A stretch of 64,000 nt of DNA from positions 248,001 through 312,000 of the forward strand of contig NZ_JAJCXB010000001.1 in the NCBI RefSeq assembly GCF_020564935.1, written 5' to 3'. The notes under the pieces are model-generated. The model searched no databases. It had not been told where the DNA came from and worked only from the letters and a program-made list of their open reading frames with translations. This stretch comes from Streptomyces pinistramenti. GTDB lineage: Bacteria > Actinomycetota > Actinomycetes > Streptomycetales > Streptomycetaceae. The position numbers and the translations under genes are program-made. Below are positions 26,782 through 35,041 of the stretch, in pieces (position 1 is the stretch's first letter; every line of letters starts with the position of its first letter).

Positions 26782-27220
26782 TCTGCACACGCAGGCGCAT
26801 ACACACCTGCCGGGAAGCCAGCAGACCGACCTGTCCTGGCTGCTGACCGGACTCGTACAGCGTGTGCCGCACGCCACCAGTGCGCTCCTGCTGTCCTCCG
26901 ACGGGCTGGTCAAGGCGGCCCACGGCTTCGACCCGGACAGTGCCGACCACATGGCCGCCCTGGCATCCGGCCTCTACTCACTCGCCCGCAGCGCGGGGGT
27001 GCGCTTCGGTGAGGGCGGCGATGTCCTCCAGGTCGTGGTCGAGCTGGAGTCCGCCTTCCTGTTCGTCTCCACCGCCGGATCCGGCGCCTGTCTGGCCGTA
27101 CTGGCCGGCCGGGACGCCGATGTGGCCGTCCTCGGCTACGAGATGGGGATGCTGGTCAAGAGCGTCCGGCCGTATCTGTCCACTCCGGCCCGCCAACAGG
27201 CGTCAGCGGGTGGTCGCTGA
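26771..27220 (+). CDS. cvnB: Conservon roadblock/LC7-domain protein CvnB
   Basis: This 149-residue roadblock/LC7 protein shows the pattern DLSWLLTGLVQRVPHATSAL, LLSSDGLVKAAHGFD and LFVSTAGSGACLAVLAGRDADV. In characterised conservons this protein bridges the sensor CvnA and the GTPase CvnD and may influence GTP hydrolysis, as related MglB-type proteins do for MglA. It overlaps cvnA by 11 bp and is followed two bases later by cvnC. Confidence 0.93.
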   Translation: MVSDLHTQAHTHLPGSQQTDLSWLLTGLVQRVPHATSALLLSSDGLVKAAHGFDPDSADHMAALASGLYSLARSAGVRFGEGGDVLQVVVELESAFLFVSTAGSGACLAVLAGRDADVAVLGYEMGMLVKSVRPYLSTPARQQASAGGR

Positions 27221-27222
27221 CC

Positions 27223-27627
27223 ATGGCGGTGCGCCGCCGAAGACGGCAGGGGGGCCAGGAACCCGCATGGTACGACGAGGAAGCAGGCCGGCTGGTCCGC
27301 CCGTACACCGTCAGCAACGGGCGGACGCGGCCCACGGCGCACCTCGATCTGCTGACGATGGTGATGGCCACCGGACGACGCCCGGAGCCCGGCCAGGGGC
27401 CCGACCACGTCCAGGTGCTCGGGCTGTGCAGCGGCCCGGTGTCGGTGGCCGAGATCGCCGCGCACATAGGTCTTCCGGCCGCGGTCACCAAGGTGCTGCT
27501 CGCCGACCTCGTCGACTGCGGCGCGCTCACCGCACGGGCCCCCGCGACCGTTGCGCCAGGCCCCGCGTCCCGGACCGACCGCGACCTTCTTGAGGCGGTG
27601 CTGCATGGCCTTCGTAAACGACTGTGA
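27223..27627 (+). CDS. cvnC: Conservon DUF742 protein CvnC
   Basis: This 134-residue DUF742 protein starts with a basic patch, then WYDEEAGRLVRPYTVSNGRT and a small winged-helix-like part ending in VAEIAAHIGLPAAVTKVLLADLVDCG. DUF742 proteins are the third component of every conservon and are thought to be cytoplasmic adaptors in the CvnA-CvnB-CvnD complex. Its end overlaps the start of cvnD by 23 bp, consistent with coupled translation. Confidence 0.93.
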   Translation: MAVRRRRRQGGQEPAWYDEEAGRLVRPYTVSNGRTRPTAHLDLLTMVMATGRRPEPGQGPDHVQVLGLCSGPVSVAEIAAHIGLPAAVTKVLLADLVDCGALTARAPATVAPGPASRTDRDLLEAVLHGLRKRL

Positions 27628-28222
27628 CCCCCTGACCACGGACGACGCCCCCGTCGGCCTGCCGACCGCGCTCAAGATCCTGGTGGCGGGCGGCTTCGGG
27701 GTCGGCAAGACCACCTTCGTCGGAGCGGTCAGCGAGATCGAACCGCTCAGCACGGAGGAGCTGCTCACCCAGATAAGCGTCGGGCACGACGATCTGGCGG
27801 GCATCGAGGACAAGACCACCACCACGGTCGCCATGGACTTCGGCCGGATCACCCTCAGCCCGGCGCACGTCCTCTACCTCTTCGGAACGCCGGGTCAGGA
27901 GCGTTTCTGGTTCCTCTGGGACGAGCTGTCCAACGGCGCGCTCGGAGCGGTGATCATCGCCGACACCCGCCGCCTGGACCAGTGCTTCGCCGCCGTGGAC
28001 TTCTTCGAGCGCCGCGGCATCCACTTCATCGTCGCCGTCAACGAGTTCGACGGTGCCTACCACTACGGTCCTGACGAGGTACGCGCCGCCATGGACCTCT
28101 CCCCGGACATTCCCGTGGTGCTCTGCGACGCCCGCCAGTACAGCTCGGCAACGAACGTCCTGGTCGCCCTCGTTCAGCATCTGCTCACCCCCGTCCTCGC
28201 CGCCTCCCCGGAGCTGCCATGA
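27605..28222 (+). CDS. cvnD: Conservon small GTPase CvnD
   Basis: This 205-residue Ras-like/MglA-like GTPase carries the P-loop GGFGVGKTT near residues 29-37, switch-II-like LFGTPGQERFWF, and NEFD in the place of the NKxD base-recognition motif. In conservons the GTPase is the output of the signalling complex. ATG at 27605 is chosen because homology starts with the TALKILVAGG strand within 25 residues; an upstream start would overlap cvnC further without added homology. It overlaps the following GAF gene by ATGA. Confidence 0.93.
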   Translation: MAFVNDCDPLTTDDAPVGLPTALKILVAGGFGVGKTTFVGAVSEIEPLSTEELLTQISVGHDDLAGIEDKTTTTVAMDFGRITLSPAHVLYLFGTPGQERFWFLWDELSNGALGAVIIADTRRLDQCFAAVDFFERRGIHFIVAVNEFDGAYHYGPDEVRAAMDLSPDIPVVLCDARQYSSATNVLVALVQHLLTPVLAASPELP

Positions 28223-28827
28223 GCCATCCCGCCTCGCGCACCCCGTACGCCACTTACGACCCGACGCGTCACCTGCTGCTCACGCCGGAGGACGAGGAGG
28301 CGCCGGCGCGGGTCGCCCGGCTGCAGGCACTGGGCATCGGGCAGTCGCCGCTGCCCGCCTTCGACGACTTCGCACGCAAGCTGGCCAGGACCACCCGGGC
28401 GCCGTACTCGATGGTCAACTTCATCGACGAGCGGCAGCAGTACTTCGCCGGGCTCTACACCCCGTCGGACGACCAGGCCCCCATCGAGCTGGGTCCGGCC
28501 CCGGCGAGCGCACAGCCCGGCCGCGTGATGGCGCGCGATCACGGCTACTGCCCGCATGTCGTCGTCCGCCGCAAGGCCCTCGTCCTGGAGGACGTCTGCG
28601 ACTACCCGCGCTTCGCGGGCAACCCCGTCGTCGACGAGATCGGCATCCGCTCCTACCTCGGCGCGCCGCTGATCGACCGTACCGGCATGGCGCTGGGCAC
28701 GGTCTGTGTGGTGGACCTCGAACCGCGCCCCTGGGGGCGGGCGGGTCTGGAGACGATCAAGGCGATGGCCGCCGAACTCGTCGAGCAGATCCACCGGATG
28801 GAACAGCAGCTCCACGGCCTGGCCTGA
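28219..28827 (+). CDS. GAF-domain protein, fifth gene of the conservon
   Basis: This 202-residue protein is built on a single GAF domain (YSMVNFIDERQQYFAGLY, then DHGYCPHVVVRRKALVLEDVC-type text, then IRSYLGAPLIDRTGMALGTVCVVD). GAF domains bind small ligands, cyclic nucleotides or haem, or sense redox. C-x-x-H in the middle is typical of the group with a CPHVV motif. It is coupled to cvnD by ATGA. Some conservons end in a P450 gene at this position; here it is a GAF protein, which may supply a ligand-sensing input or act as the effector of the GTPase. Confidence 0.85.
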   Translation: MSHPASRTPYATYDPTRHLLLTPEDEEAPARVARLQALGIGQSPLPAFDDFARKLARTTRAPYSMVNFIDERQQYFAGLYTPSDDQAPIELGPAPASAQPGRVMARDHGYCPHVVVRRKALVLEDVCDYPRFAGNPVVDEIGIRSYLGAPLIDRTGMALGTVCVVDLEPRPWGRAGLETIKAMAAELVEQIHRMEQQLHGLA

Positions 28828-28846
28828 GCCTCCACGGCCTGGCCTG
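28811..28846. repeat. Imperfect 20-bp tandem duplication across a stop codon
   Basis: TCCACGGCCTGGCCTG is found at 28811-28826 and again at 28831-28846, followed by further GGCCT units. The GAF gene stop lies inside the first copy. It looks like replication slippage, and has no evident function. Confidence 0.6.
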
Positions 28847-28885
28847 GCCTGGCCTGAACCGGGCGGACGCCGGGCGGCCGGCATT

Positions 28886-28923
28886 CCGTGGCCGGGCCCG
28901 CGGCGCAGCGGGCCCGGCCACGG
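28886..28923. terminator. 16-bp perfect hairpin between convergent genes
   Basis: CCGTGGCCGGGCCCGC (28886-28901) pairs perfectly with 28908-28923 around a six-base loop. It separates the conservon operon from the convergent acyl-CoA dehydrogenase gene, so it probably terminates both. Confidence 0.75.
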
Positions 28924-28926
28924 CGC

Positions 28927-30222
28927 TCAGCTCAGCGGCACGCAGGAGGACCGCTCGGCCTCCGGCGCGGTGCGCGGTGACGGGACGACGGGCGGCGCGC
29001 CGTCCTCCGGGCGTTCGTCGCCGGTACGTTCCGCATTTTCCAGGCGCAGCAGGGGCGACAGCCGCTTGGACCACTCGCCCTTCCCCTGCCCCAGGGCCAG
29101 TTCGCCCAGCCGCAGCAGCTGGATGTCGGAGGTGCCGGCCGGCGCGAAGATGTGGTGTGCGTCGCGCAGGAAGCGCTCCACCGGCCGGTCGGTGAACAGT
29201 CCGCACGCGGCGTGGATCTCCATCGCGTCGCGCGCCGACTCCAGGCAGGTCTCCACGTTCACCAGCTTGGCGTTCATCAGCTCCGCGTCGCACGGCTCGC
29301 CCTGGTCCAGCAGATCCACCGCGTGGTAGGCGCAGAGCCGGGCGATCAGCAGTCGGGACTGGATGCGGCCGAGCTTGAGTTTGATGTTGTTCAGTTCGGC
29401 CAACGGCTGGCCGTAGCGCCGCCGTTCGGTGCAGAACCGCGTGGTCTCCTCCAGCACCGCCTGGTGGATGCCGAGTGAGACGGCGGTCAGGTTGGGGCGT
29501 CCGTACAGGACGCTCGACGAGTACGCGACGGAGAGGCCGTCGCCCTCGGCGCCCAGCATGTTGGCGGCCGGGACACGGCAGTTGTCGAAGATCAGCTCGC
29601 CGAAGCTGAAGCCGTGCAGTCCCATCGCCGGCTGCTGCCCGCCGACCCGGAAGCCGGGCCTGCCGGACTCCACGAGGAACGCCGACAGGCCCTTGGAGCC
29701 CTCGCCGGTGCGCACGATCACACCGTGCAGATCGCCGACGTGGCTGTTGCCGACGTAGATCTTGCGGCCGTTGAGCACATAGTCGTCGCCGTCGCGTACG
29801 GCGCGGCTGGCCATGCCGAGGACATGGCCGCCGGATTCCGGTTCGGTGACGGCGATGGTCGGCAGGCAGGAGCCGGCGGCGACGGCCGGCAGCCAGGTCT
29901 GCTTCTGCTCCTCGCTGCCGAAGTGCACGATTTTGGCCACGCCGAGCTGGGAAGCCTGAACCATGGCGCCCATCGCGCCGCTCACCCGGGACAGTTCCTC
30001 GATGATCAGAGTTTTGGCCAGATGTCCGGCGCCCATGCCGCCGTACGCCCGCGGTACGGTCACGCCTATCCAGCCCTGACGGGCGATCAGACGCGAGAGA
30101 TCATGGCAAACGGTGCGGCTCGCCTCCATCTCCGCGATACGGGGGCGTACTTCGCGTTCGGCGAAGTCCCGCACCTGGTGCCGGAGTGATTCATGTCGCT
30201 GGTCGGTGAAATAGCGAGGCAA
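28927..30222 (-). CDS. Acyl-CoA dehydrogenase family flavoprotein
   Basis: This 431-residue acyl-CoA dehydrogenase shows an N-terminal helical part, VTEPESGGHVLGMASRA (the usual T-E-P-x-x-G-S/H motif), IYVGNSHVG, and the C-terminal helical bundle with ERRRYGQPLAELNNIK and ATGTSDIQLLRLGE-like text near residue 385. The family oxidises acyl thioesters to enoyl thioesters using FAD, in fatty acid or amino acid breakdown or in secondary metabolism. TTG at 30222 is chosen because GGAGGAGGG lies about six bases upstream and homology starts immediately. An in-frame extension of 55 codons has no homology. The gene stands alone and no substrate can be assigned. Confidence 0.88.
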   Translation of the reverse strand: MPRYFTDQRHESLRHQVRDFAEREVRPRIAEMEASRTVCHDLSRLIARQGWIGVTVPRAYGGMGAGHLAKTLIIEELSRVSGAMGAMVQASQLGVAKIVHFGSEEQKQTWLPAVAAGSCLPTIAVTEPESGGHVLGMASRAVRDGDDYVLNGRKIYVGNSHVGDLHGVIVRTGEGSKGLSAFLVESGRPGFRVGGQQPAMGLHGFSFGELIFDNCRVPAANMLGAEGDGLSVAYSSSVLYGRPNLTAVSLGIHQAVLEETTRFCTERRRYGQPLAELNNIKLKLGRIQSRLLIARLCAYHAVDLLDQGEPCDAELMNAKLVNVETCLESARDAMEIHAACGLFTDRPVERFLRDAHHIFAPAGTSDIQLLRLGELALGQGKGEWSKRLSPLLRLENAERTGDERPEDGAPPVVPSPRTAPEAERSSCVPLS

Positions 30223-30474
30223 GACGAGCCCTCCTCCACGTACATTCCCGCGCTTTCTGCTTCCGCCTGGCGGCGGCACGGGTGGTGTCGTGCGCACCGT
30301 TTTTTCGCAACATAGTCCTGTGTTCACCGGGCGCAACACCCGATGGCATACCTGCTTCATGACGCATAAAACATCAACTCCTTGCATTTATGCGCCGAGT
30401 TGAAGCATGAAACAAAAGGCCGAATGACCGTTACGCGACAGGAAGGAATGATTCCGGCACTGTCCGTGATCGTT

Positions 30475-30507
30475 CCGGGCCCCGGCGCGCCGTCCGCCGG
30501 GGCCCGG
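30475..30507 (-). terminator. 13-bp perfect hairpin downstream of the amidohydrolase gene
   Basis: CCGGGCCCCGGCG (30475-30487) pairs with 30495-30507 around a seven-base loop, just beyond the stop codon at 30515. It is a likely factor-independent terminator, lacking a T-tract. Confidence 0.7.
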
Positions 30508-30514
30508 AGGCAGG

Positions 30515-33500
30515 TCAGCGGCCCGTGTCGCAGCAGGCATCCCGCCGCTGCAGGCGGCCTACTTTCAGCCAGTTGACAGAGGTGTCACCGGTACGCAGCG
30601 TTGCCGCCCCCGACGGGTCGGCGGATTCCACCGGCGCAGGGAAAGATGCCACCAACTTTCGCTGCTCGAACAGCCGTCCACCGCGCAGAACCGCCGCGGT
30701 CCGCACCAGCGAAGTGAAATCGGTGAACGGATCACCGTCCACGCACGTCATGTCGCCCAGCTTGCCGACCTCCAGGGTGCCCAGGTCCCGTTCGGCGCCG
30801 AACACCTTGGCGGGCAGCGCCGTCGCGGTACGCAGCGCGGCCGCCGCGCTCAGGCCGCCGCGGTGCAGCGCCCGCAGGCTCAGGTGCAGGCCGAGCCCCA
30901 CCGGCGTCAGCGGCTGATCCGTCCCCAGCGCCACCGCCCCGCCGCCGTCCAGAACCCGCCGGTAGACCCCCACCTCGACCGCGATGCTGGCGAGTTGGTC
31001 CGGCGTCGGACGGTGCCCCGCGCCCTCCTGGACCACGGCCGTGTCCCACGGCGGCATCAGTCGCGTCACCCGTGCGTCCCCGGCGAGCGCCGGGTCATCG
31101 CCCAGCAGCGGCGTGGCGGAGAACGGCGTGGCGATCAGGTGGAAGTCCGTGCCCGTGTAGATCTCCGTCACGTCCTGATAGGTGTGTCCCGAGGCGCTGA
31201 CCGCGTGCCCGAACTCCAGCCGCTGCGTGGCCTGTAGATGAGTCGTCAGATCCTGGCCCGCCTGAAGTCCGGGAGTCAGCAGATGGCTTCCGGCGCGGGC
31301 GCCCAGCCGCCGGTGCGCGAAGCGCGCGGCCTCCTCCATCACCCAGCCGGGCGCCCGCACATAGGTCTTGACGAAGTCCCAGTCCAGCGCCGCACCCCGC
31401 TCCAGCGACCGGCGCAGCCCCGCCCGGGTCCGGTGAGCCCGCCCCATGCTGTACGCGACCCGGTCGCCGTCCAGCAGCTCCCCGCAGGTCAGCAGGCGCG
31501 GCCCGGCCAGCACCCCGGCGGTGATCGCCTCCCGCAGCCTGGCCTGCTCGTACGAGAAGCCGCCGCAGGACACCGTCGTCGTGATGCCGTACGCGAGTTG
31601 CAGGGCGGACTGCCGGCCGCCGTAGGTCGTCTGCCACGGATGGGTGTGCGCGTCCCAAAGCCCCGGCAGCACGGTCTGCTCCGACGCGTCCACCCGGCGG
31701 GCCGCGCCCCGGCCCGAGCGGCGGGCGCGGTGCGGGGTGACGGCGGCGATCCGGCCCTCGCGCACCACCACGTCGATGTCCTCACGGACCTCCTCGCCGG
31801 TGCCGTCCCAGAACCTGCCCGCGTGGACGACGGTGTCCCGGGCCCGATCGGGGCGGTGGTCGAGCGCCAGCGGAACGGTGCGCGCCGGGCCGCCGGATGC
31901 CGCGATCAGCCGCAGTCTGCCCGCCGACAGGTACAGCAGCGTGCGGCTGTCGCCCGACCAGGAAGGGTGGTCGGCGCTCTCGTCGGTGAGTCGGCGCGGC
32001 GCGCCGTTCGGGCTGCCGGCGGCCGCCACCGGCAGCACCCACAGCGCGGACTCGGCGATCACCGCCATCCAGCGGCCGTCGGGTGACCACACGGGACCTG
32101 AGTCGTAGCGGTCGGAGAGCGAGACGTGGTCGGCGAGTGCGTGCAGCCGGTCCTTGCCGGTCCTGGTGTCGACGACCCGCATGAGGTTGTAGCCCTCGCG
32201 GAAGCGCTGGTTGATGCGGTTGCGGTCGCAGTACGCCAGATATCTGCCGTCCGGCGACCAGCTGGGTCTGCCGGGCAGCCCGCCGCCGCCCATCGGCTCC
32301 GCCGCCACCGTCTCCGTACCGTCCGCCAGGTTCCGTATGACGAGATTGCCCGCCATGTCGAGCGCGGCCAGCCGCCGGCCGTCGGGCGACAGCGCCGGCT
32401 GTACCCGCCCGCCCGCCGCCAGCACCGTCTCCTTGCCGGATGCCACCTCGTGGCGGCGCACCGCGAACAGCCCGTCCCGGTCGTCCGCGTAGAGCAGCGC
32501 ACGGCCGTCACGGGACCAGCTCGGAGCGAGGACGTACCGCGTCGGGGACGCCCGGACGATCCGGCGCGGCCGGCCGCCGCCCGAAACCGGTGCCAGCCAC
32601 AGCGAGTTGAGCGCGGCGAAGGCGATCTGCCGGCCGTCGGGGGAGAGCGCGGGCAGATGCACGCCGCGCACCGGGCGCACCGCGGTCCGTTCGAAGCCGT
32701 AGTCCTTGACGCGGTAGCGCGGCCGGTCGAGCGGCAGCCGCGCCGTGAACGCCACGGTCTCGGACCGCTCGGGAGCGTCCGGCCGCAGGATGCGGAACTG
32801 CCCGCCGACGGTCAGCAGCAGCTCGTCCCGCGACACCCAGCGCGGCGGGACCGGCTCCACATCGCCGTCGACCGGAACCGCGGCGCCGTCCACCACCAGC
32901 GTGCAGCCGGCGCCGGGACCGCTGGTGGTGCGCAGATACGCCAGCCGTCCGGACGGGGCCTGCGCCGGCGTCATGACCTGCGCATCGGCCGTCTCGGTGT
33001 GCTCGGTGCGTACCGCGCCGCCGCCGTCGGCCGGGGCCGAGGCGACGGTGCGCGAGACCAGTGCGCCCTCGACCGGCCGGCCGCGGACGAAGGCGATCCG
33101 GGAGCCGTCCGGCGTCCAGCAGGGGTCGAAGTCCTCCCAGGCGCCGTCCTGATGCGGCCCGTCCTGCCCGTCGAGCCCGGTCACCCGCGTCAGCCGCCCG
33201 GTCCGCAGGTCGAGCACCCAGATCCGGTACCCGCCGCCGGCCACCGGATCGCTGCCCCGCTCCGAGGCGAACGCGAGCCGGTGGCCGTCAGGTGACCAGG
33301 CCGGTCCGCGGTCGTCCCAGGGCCCTTCGGTGACCTGCCGCAGGTGCGAGCCGTCCGGGCGCAGCGTCCAGAGGTGGAAGGTGCCGCCGCGGTAGGCGCA
33401 GACGGCGATCCGGCTGCCGTCGGGCGAGTACACCGGGCGGGTGGGCTCCAGATCGGCCGGGGTCAGCGCCTGCGCGGCGCCGCCCGCCCGCGGGATCGAC

Positions 33501-33784
33501 CACAGGACGTTCTGGATCTCGGCGATCAGGCGGCTGCCGTCGGGGGAGAGGGATGCCGCGCCGTTCGTGGCGGCGGTGAAGTCGAGCGCCGCGGCTCCGG
33601 TGCCGGCCGGCTGCGCGGCCACGGGCCCGGCCACACCGGTCAGTCCGGCGGCGGCCGCCACCGTGGCGGTGCCCTGGAGGAACCTGCGGCGGCTGAGCGG
33701 CATCGGGCCCGGCATGCCTGCGGGGCAGGCGGGGCCTGTGGTGGTGGCAGGGGAAGGAGTCTCGGAGCGGTCTGTGGTGTCCAA
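30515..33784 (-). CDS. Tat-exported TolB-propeller / amidohydrolase fusion
   Basis: This is a 1089-residue two-part protein. Residues 30-60 hold a twin-arginine signal (LSRRRFLQG, then an Ala/Gly-rich stretch ending AQPAG), so it is probably exported folded. Residues about 70-650 contain repeated SPDGSRIA / WSPDGHRLAF units, a TolB-like WD40/PD40 beta-propeller. Residues about 660-1060 are an imidazolonepropionase-type amidohydrolase with the metal site DAHTHPW near 713 and the FGAERDLGTLEVGKLGD tail. Such fusions are predicted secreted peptidases or cyclic-amide hydrolases; the substrate is unknown. The start is TTG with AGGAGG four to five bases upstream. The gene is divergent from the alpha/beta hydrolase gene. 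Confidence 0.87.
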   Translation of the reverse strand: MDTTDRSETPSPATTTGPACPAGMPGPMPLSRRRFLQGTATVAAAAGLTGVAGPVAAQPAGTGAAALDFTAATNGAASLSPDGSRLIAEIQNVLWSIPRAGGAAQALTPADLEPTRPVYSPDGSRIAVCAYRGGTFHLWTLRPDGSHLRQVTEGPWDDRGPAWSPDGHRLAFASERGSDPVAGGGYRIWVLDLRTGRLTRVTGLDGQDGPHQDGAWEDFDPCWTPDGSRIAFVRGRPVEGALVSRTVASAPADGGGAVRTEHTETADAQVMTPAQAPSGRLAYLRTTSGPGAGCTLVVDGAAVPVDGDVEPVPPRWVSRDELLLTVGGQFRILRPDAPERSETVAFTARLPLDRPRYRVKDYGFERTAVRPVRGVHLPALSPDGRQIAFAALNSLWLAPVSGGGRPRRIVRASPTRYVLAPSWSRDGRALLYADDRDGLFAVRRHEVASGKETVLAAGGRVQPALSPDGRRLAALDMAGNLVIRNLADGTETVAAEPMGGGGLPGRPSWSPDGRYLAYCDRNRINQRFREGYNLMRVVDTRTGKDRLHALADHVSLSDRYDSGPVWSPDGRWMAVIAESALWVLPVAAAGSPNGAPRRLTDESADHPSWSGDSRTLLYLSAGRLRLIAASGGPARTVPLALDHRPDRARDTVVHAGRFWDGTGEEVREDIDVVVREGRIAAVTPHRARRSGRGAARRVDASEQTVLPGLWDAHTHPWQTTYGGRQSALQLAYGITTTVSCGGFSYEQARLREAITAGVLAGPRLLTCGELLDGDRVAYSMGRAHRTRAGLRRSLERGAALDWDFVKTYVRAPGWVMEEAARFAHRRLGARAGSHLLTPGLQAGQDLTTHLQATQRLEFGHAVSASGHTYQDVTEIYTGTDFHLIATPFSATPLLGDDPALAGDARVTRLMPPWDTAVVQEGAGHRPTPDQLASIAVEVGVYRRVLDGGGAVALGTDQPLTPVGLGLHLSLRALHRGGLSAAAALRTATALPAKVFGAERDLGTLEVGKLGDMTCVDGDPFTDFTSLVRTAAVLRGGRLFEQRKLVASFPAPVESADPSGAATLRTGDTSVNWLKVGRLQRRDACCDTGR

Positions 33785-33879
33785 CGTTCCTCCTGTGGCA
33801 GGGGGTTGGGCAGTGACGCCGACAAGAACCGGCCGATCGTGTCACGGCCTGTCGGTGACCGGTCAACCATCGCGGCGGA

Positions 33880-33921
33880 GTGTCGTCCGGTTCCCGCCGC
33901 TCGCCGGAAACCGGACGACAC
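33880..33921. repeat. 13-bp perfect inverted repeat in a divergent promoter region
   Basis: GTGTCGTCCGGTT (33880-33892) and its exact reverse complement (33909-33921) flank a 16-base loop. It lies in the 305-bp gap between two divergent genes, where a terminator would not be expected, so an operator or mRNA-leader hairpin for the alpha/beta hydrolase gene is more likely. I saw nothing else clear in 33785-34089. Confidence 0.45.
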
Positions 33922-34089
33922 CCCGGCCTCTTGGCGCGTCGAGGCCAGGGAGGGAAGAGTGGGCGCCCAGCGGGGTGCCGGCCAGGCCCGCCCGGCGCGC
34001 CGGGAGCCCGGGGCGGGGGCGGCGACGGGCACCCCGCGCACGCGACCGACGCCACGGCGGCCACCGCCCCGCAGTCAGGAGACGATGTC

Positions 34090-35013
34090 ATGCAGGCCAT
34101 GCAGCAGGACTTCCACCAGGCCCCCGACGGCGCCCGGATCGCCACCTACACCTGGCTGCCGGAGTCCGGCCACCCGCGGGCCCTGGTCCAGATCGCCCAC
34201 GGCGCGGCCGAACACGCCCGGCGCTACGACCGGTTCGCCCGCTTCCTGACCGGCCACGGCTACGGCGTCGTCGCCTCCGACCACCGCGGCCACGGCGCCA
34301 CCGCCCCGTCCACCGGAGGCCGCGGCGTGGTCGGCGAGGACGCCTGGCGGGCCATCGTCGGCGACCTCAAGCGCATCGGCGACCACGCGGCCGCCGCCCA
34401 CCCCGGCATCCCGCTGGTCCTGTTCGGCCACAGCATGGGGTCGATGCTGGCCCGCGACTACGCCCAGGAGTACGGCGCCGACCTCGCGGGACTCATCCTG
34501 TCCGGCACCTTCCGTACCCTGCCAGGACTCGAAATCGACAGCGCGCTCGCCGAGCTCGACGCGGAGATCGCCGAGCACGGCCGCGCCGCGCTGTCCCCCT
34601 TCATCCCGCGGACCTTCAGCTCCTTCAACGACGCCTTCCCCCACCGCACCGGCTACGAATGGCTCTCCCGCGACAGCGAAGAGGTGGACAGGTACGCCGC
34701 CGACGAGGACTGCGGCTTCCCGTTCTGCGCGGGCCTGGTGATCGACTGGGTACGTGCCATCCGAAAGATCAACGACCCGGCCGACCTCGCCCGCATCCCG
34801 CGCGGCCTGCCGGTCCACGTCGCGGTCGGCGCCGACGACCCCTGCAACCAACGCCTGACCCTCATGGGCGAACTGCTGGAGGACTTCCGCTACCTCGGCA
34901 CCCGCGACCTCACCTGGCGGGCCTACCCGGGCGCCCGGCACGAGATCCTCAACGAGACCAACCGCGACGAGGTCCAGGCCGACCTGCTGGCCTGGCTCGA
35001 CAAGCGGATCTGA
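34090..35013 (+). CDS. Alpha/beta hydrolase, monoacylglycerol-lipase-like (Hydrolase_4)
   Basis: This 307-residue alpha/beta hydrolase has the family pattern ALVQIAHGAAEHARRYDRFARFL, ASDHRGHGAT and the nucleophile elbow GHSMGSM with Ser115. The acid is in VAVGADDPCN and the His in GARHEILNE. This matches the serine-aminopeptidase-S33/monoglyceride-lipase branch, which hydrolyses monoacylglycerols or lysophospholipids. ATG at 34090 is preceded by AGGAGA seven bases upstream; another ATG three codons later is possible. It converges on the transketolase gene across a hairpin. Confidence 0.88.
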   Translation: MQAMQQDFHQAPDGARIATYTWLPESGHPRALVQIAHGAAEHARRYDRFARFLTGHGYGVVASDHRGHGATAPSTGGRGVVGEDAWRAIVGDLKRIGDHAAAAHPGIPLVLFGHSMGSMLARDYAQEYGADLAGLILSGTFRTLPGLEIDSALAELDAEIAEHGRAALSPFIPRTFSSFNDAFPHRTGYEWLSRDSEEVDRYAADEDCGFPFCAGLVIDWVRAIRKINDPADLARIPRGLPVHVAVGADDPCNQRLTLMGELLEDFRYLGTRDLTWRAYPGARHEILNETNRDEVQADLLAWLDKRI

Positions 35014-35035
35014 GCCGCGGGTTGTGCCCCGCGGC
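35014..35035. terminator. Short GC hairpin between convergent genes
   Basis: GCCGCGGG (35014-35021) pairs with CCCGCGGC (35028-35035). It sits directly after the alpha/beta hydrolase stop and just before the end of the convergent transketolase gene. Confidence 0.55.
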
Positions 35036-35041
35036 GCGGGC

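Noticed and set aside
33880..33921. Inverted repeat as a terminator
   Set aside because: It lies between divergent genes, so neither transcript would need termination there; listed instead as a possible operator or leader hairpin.
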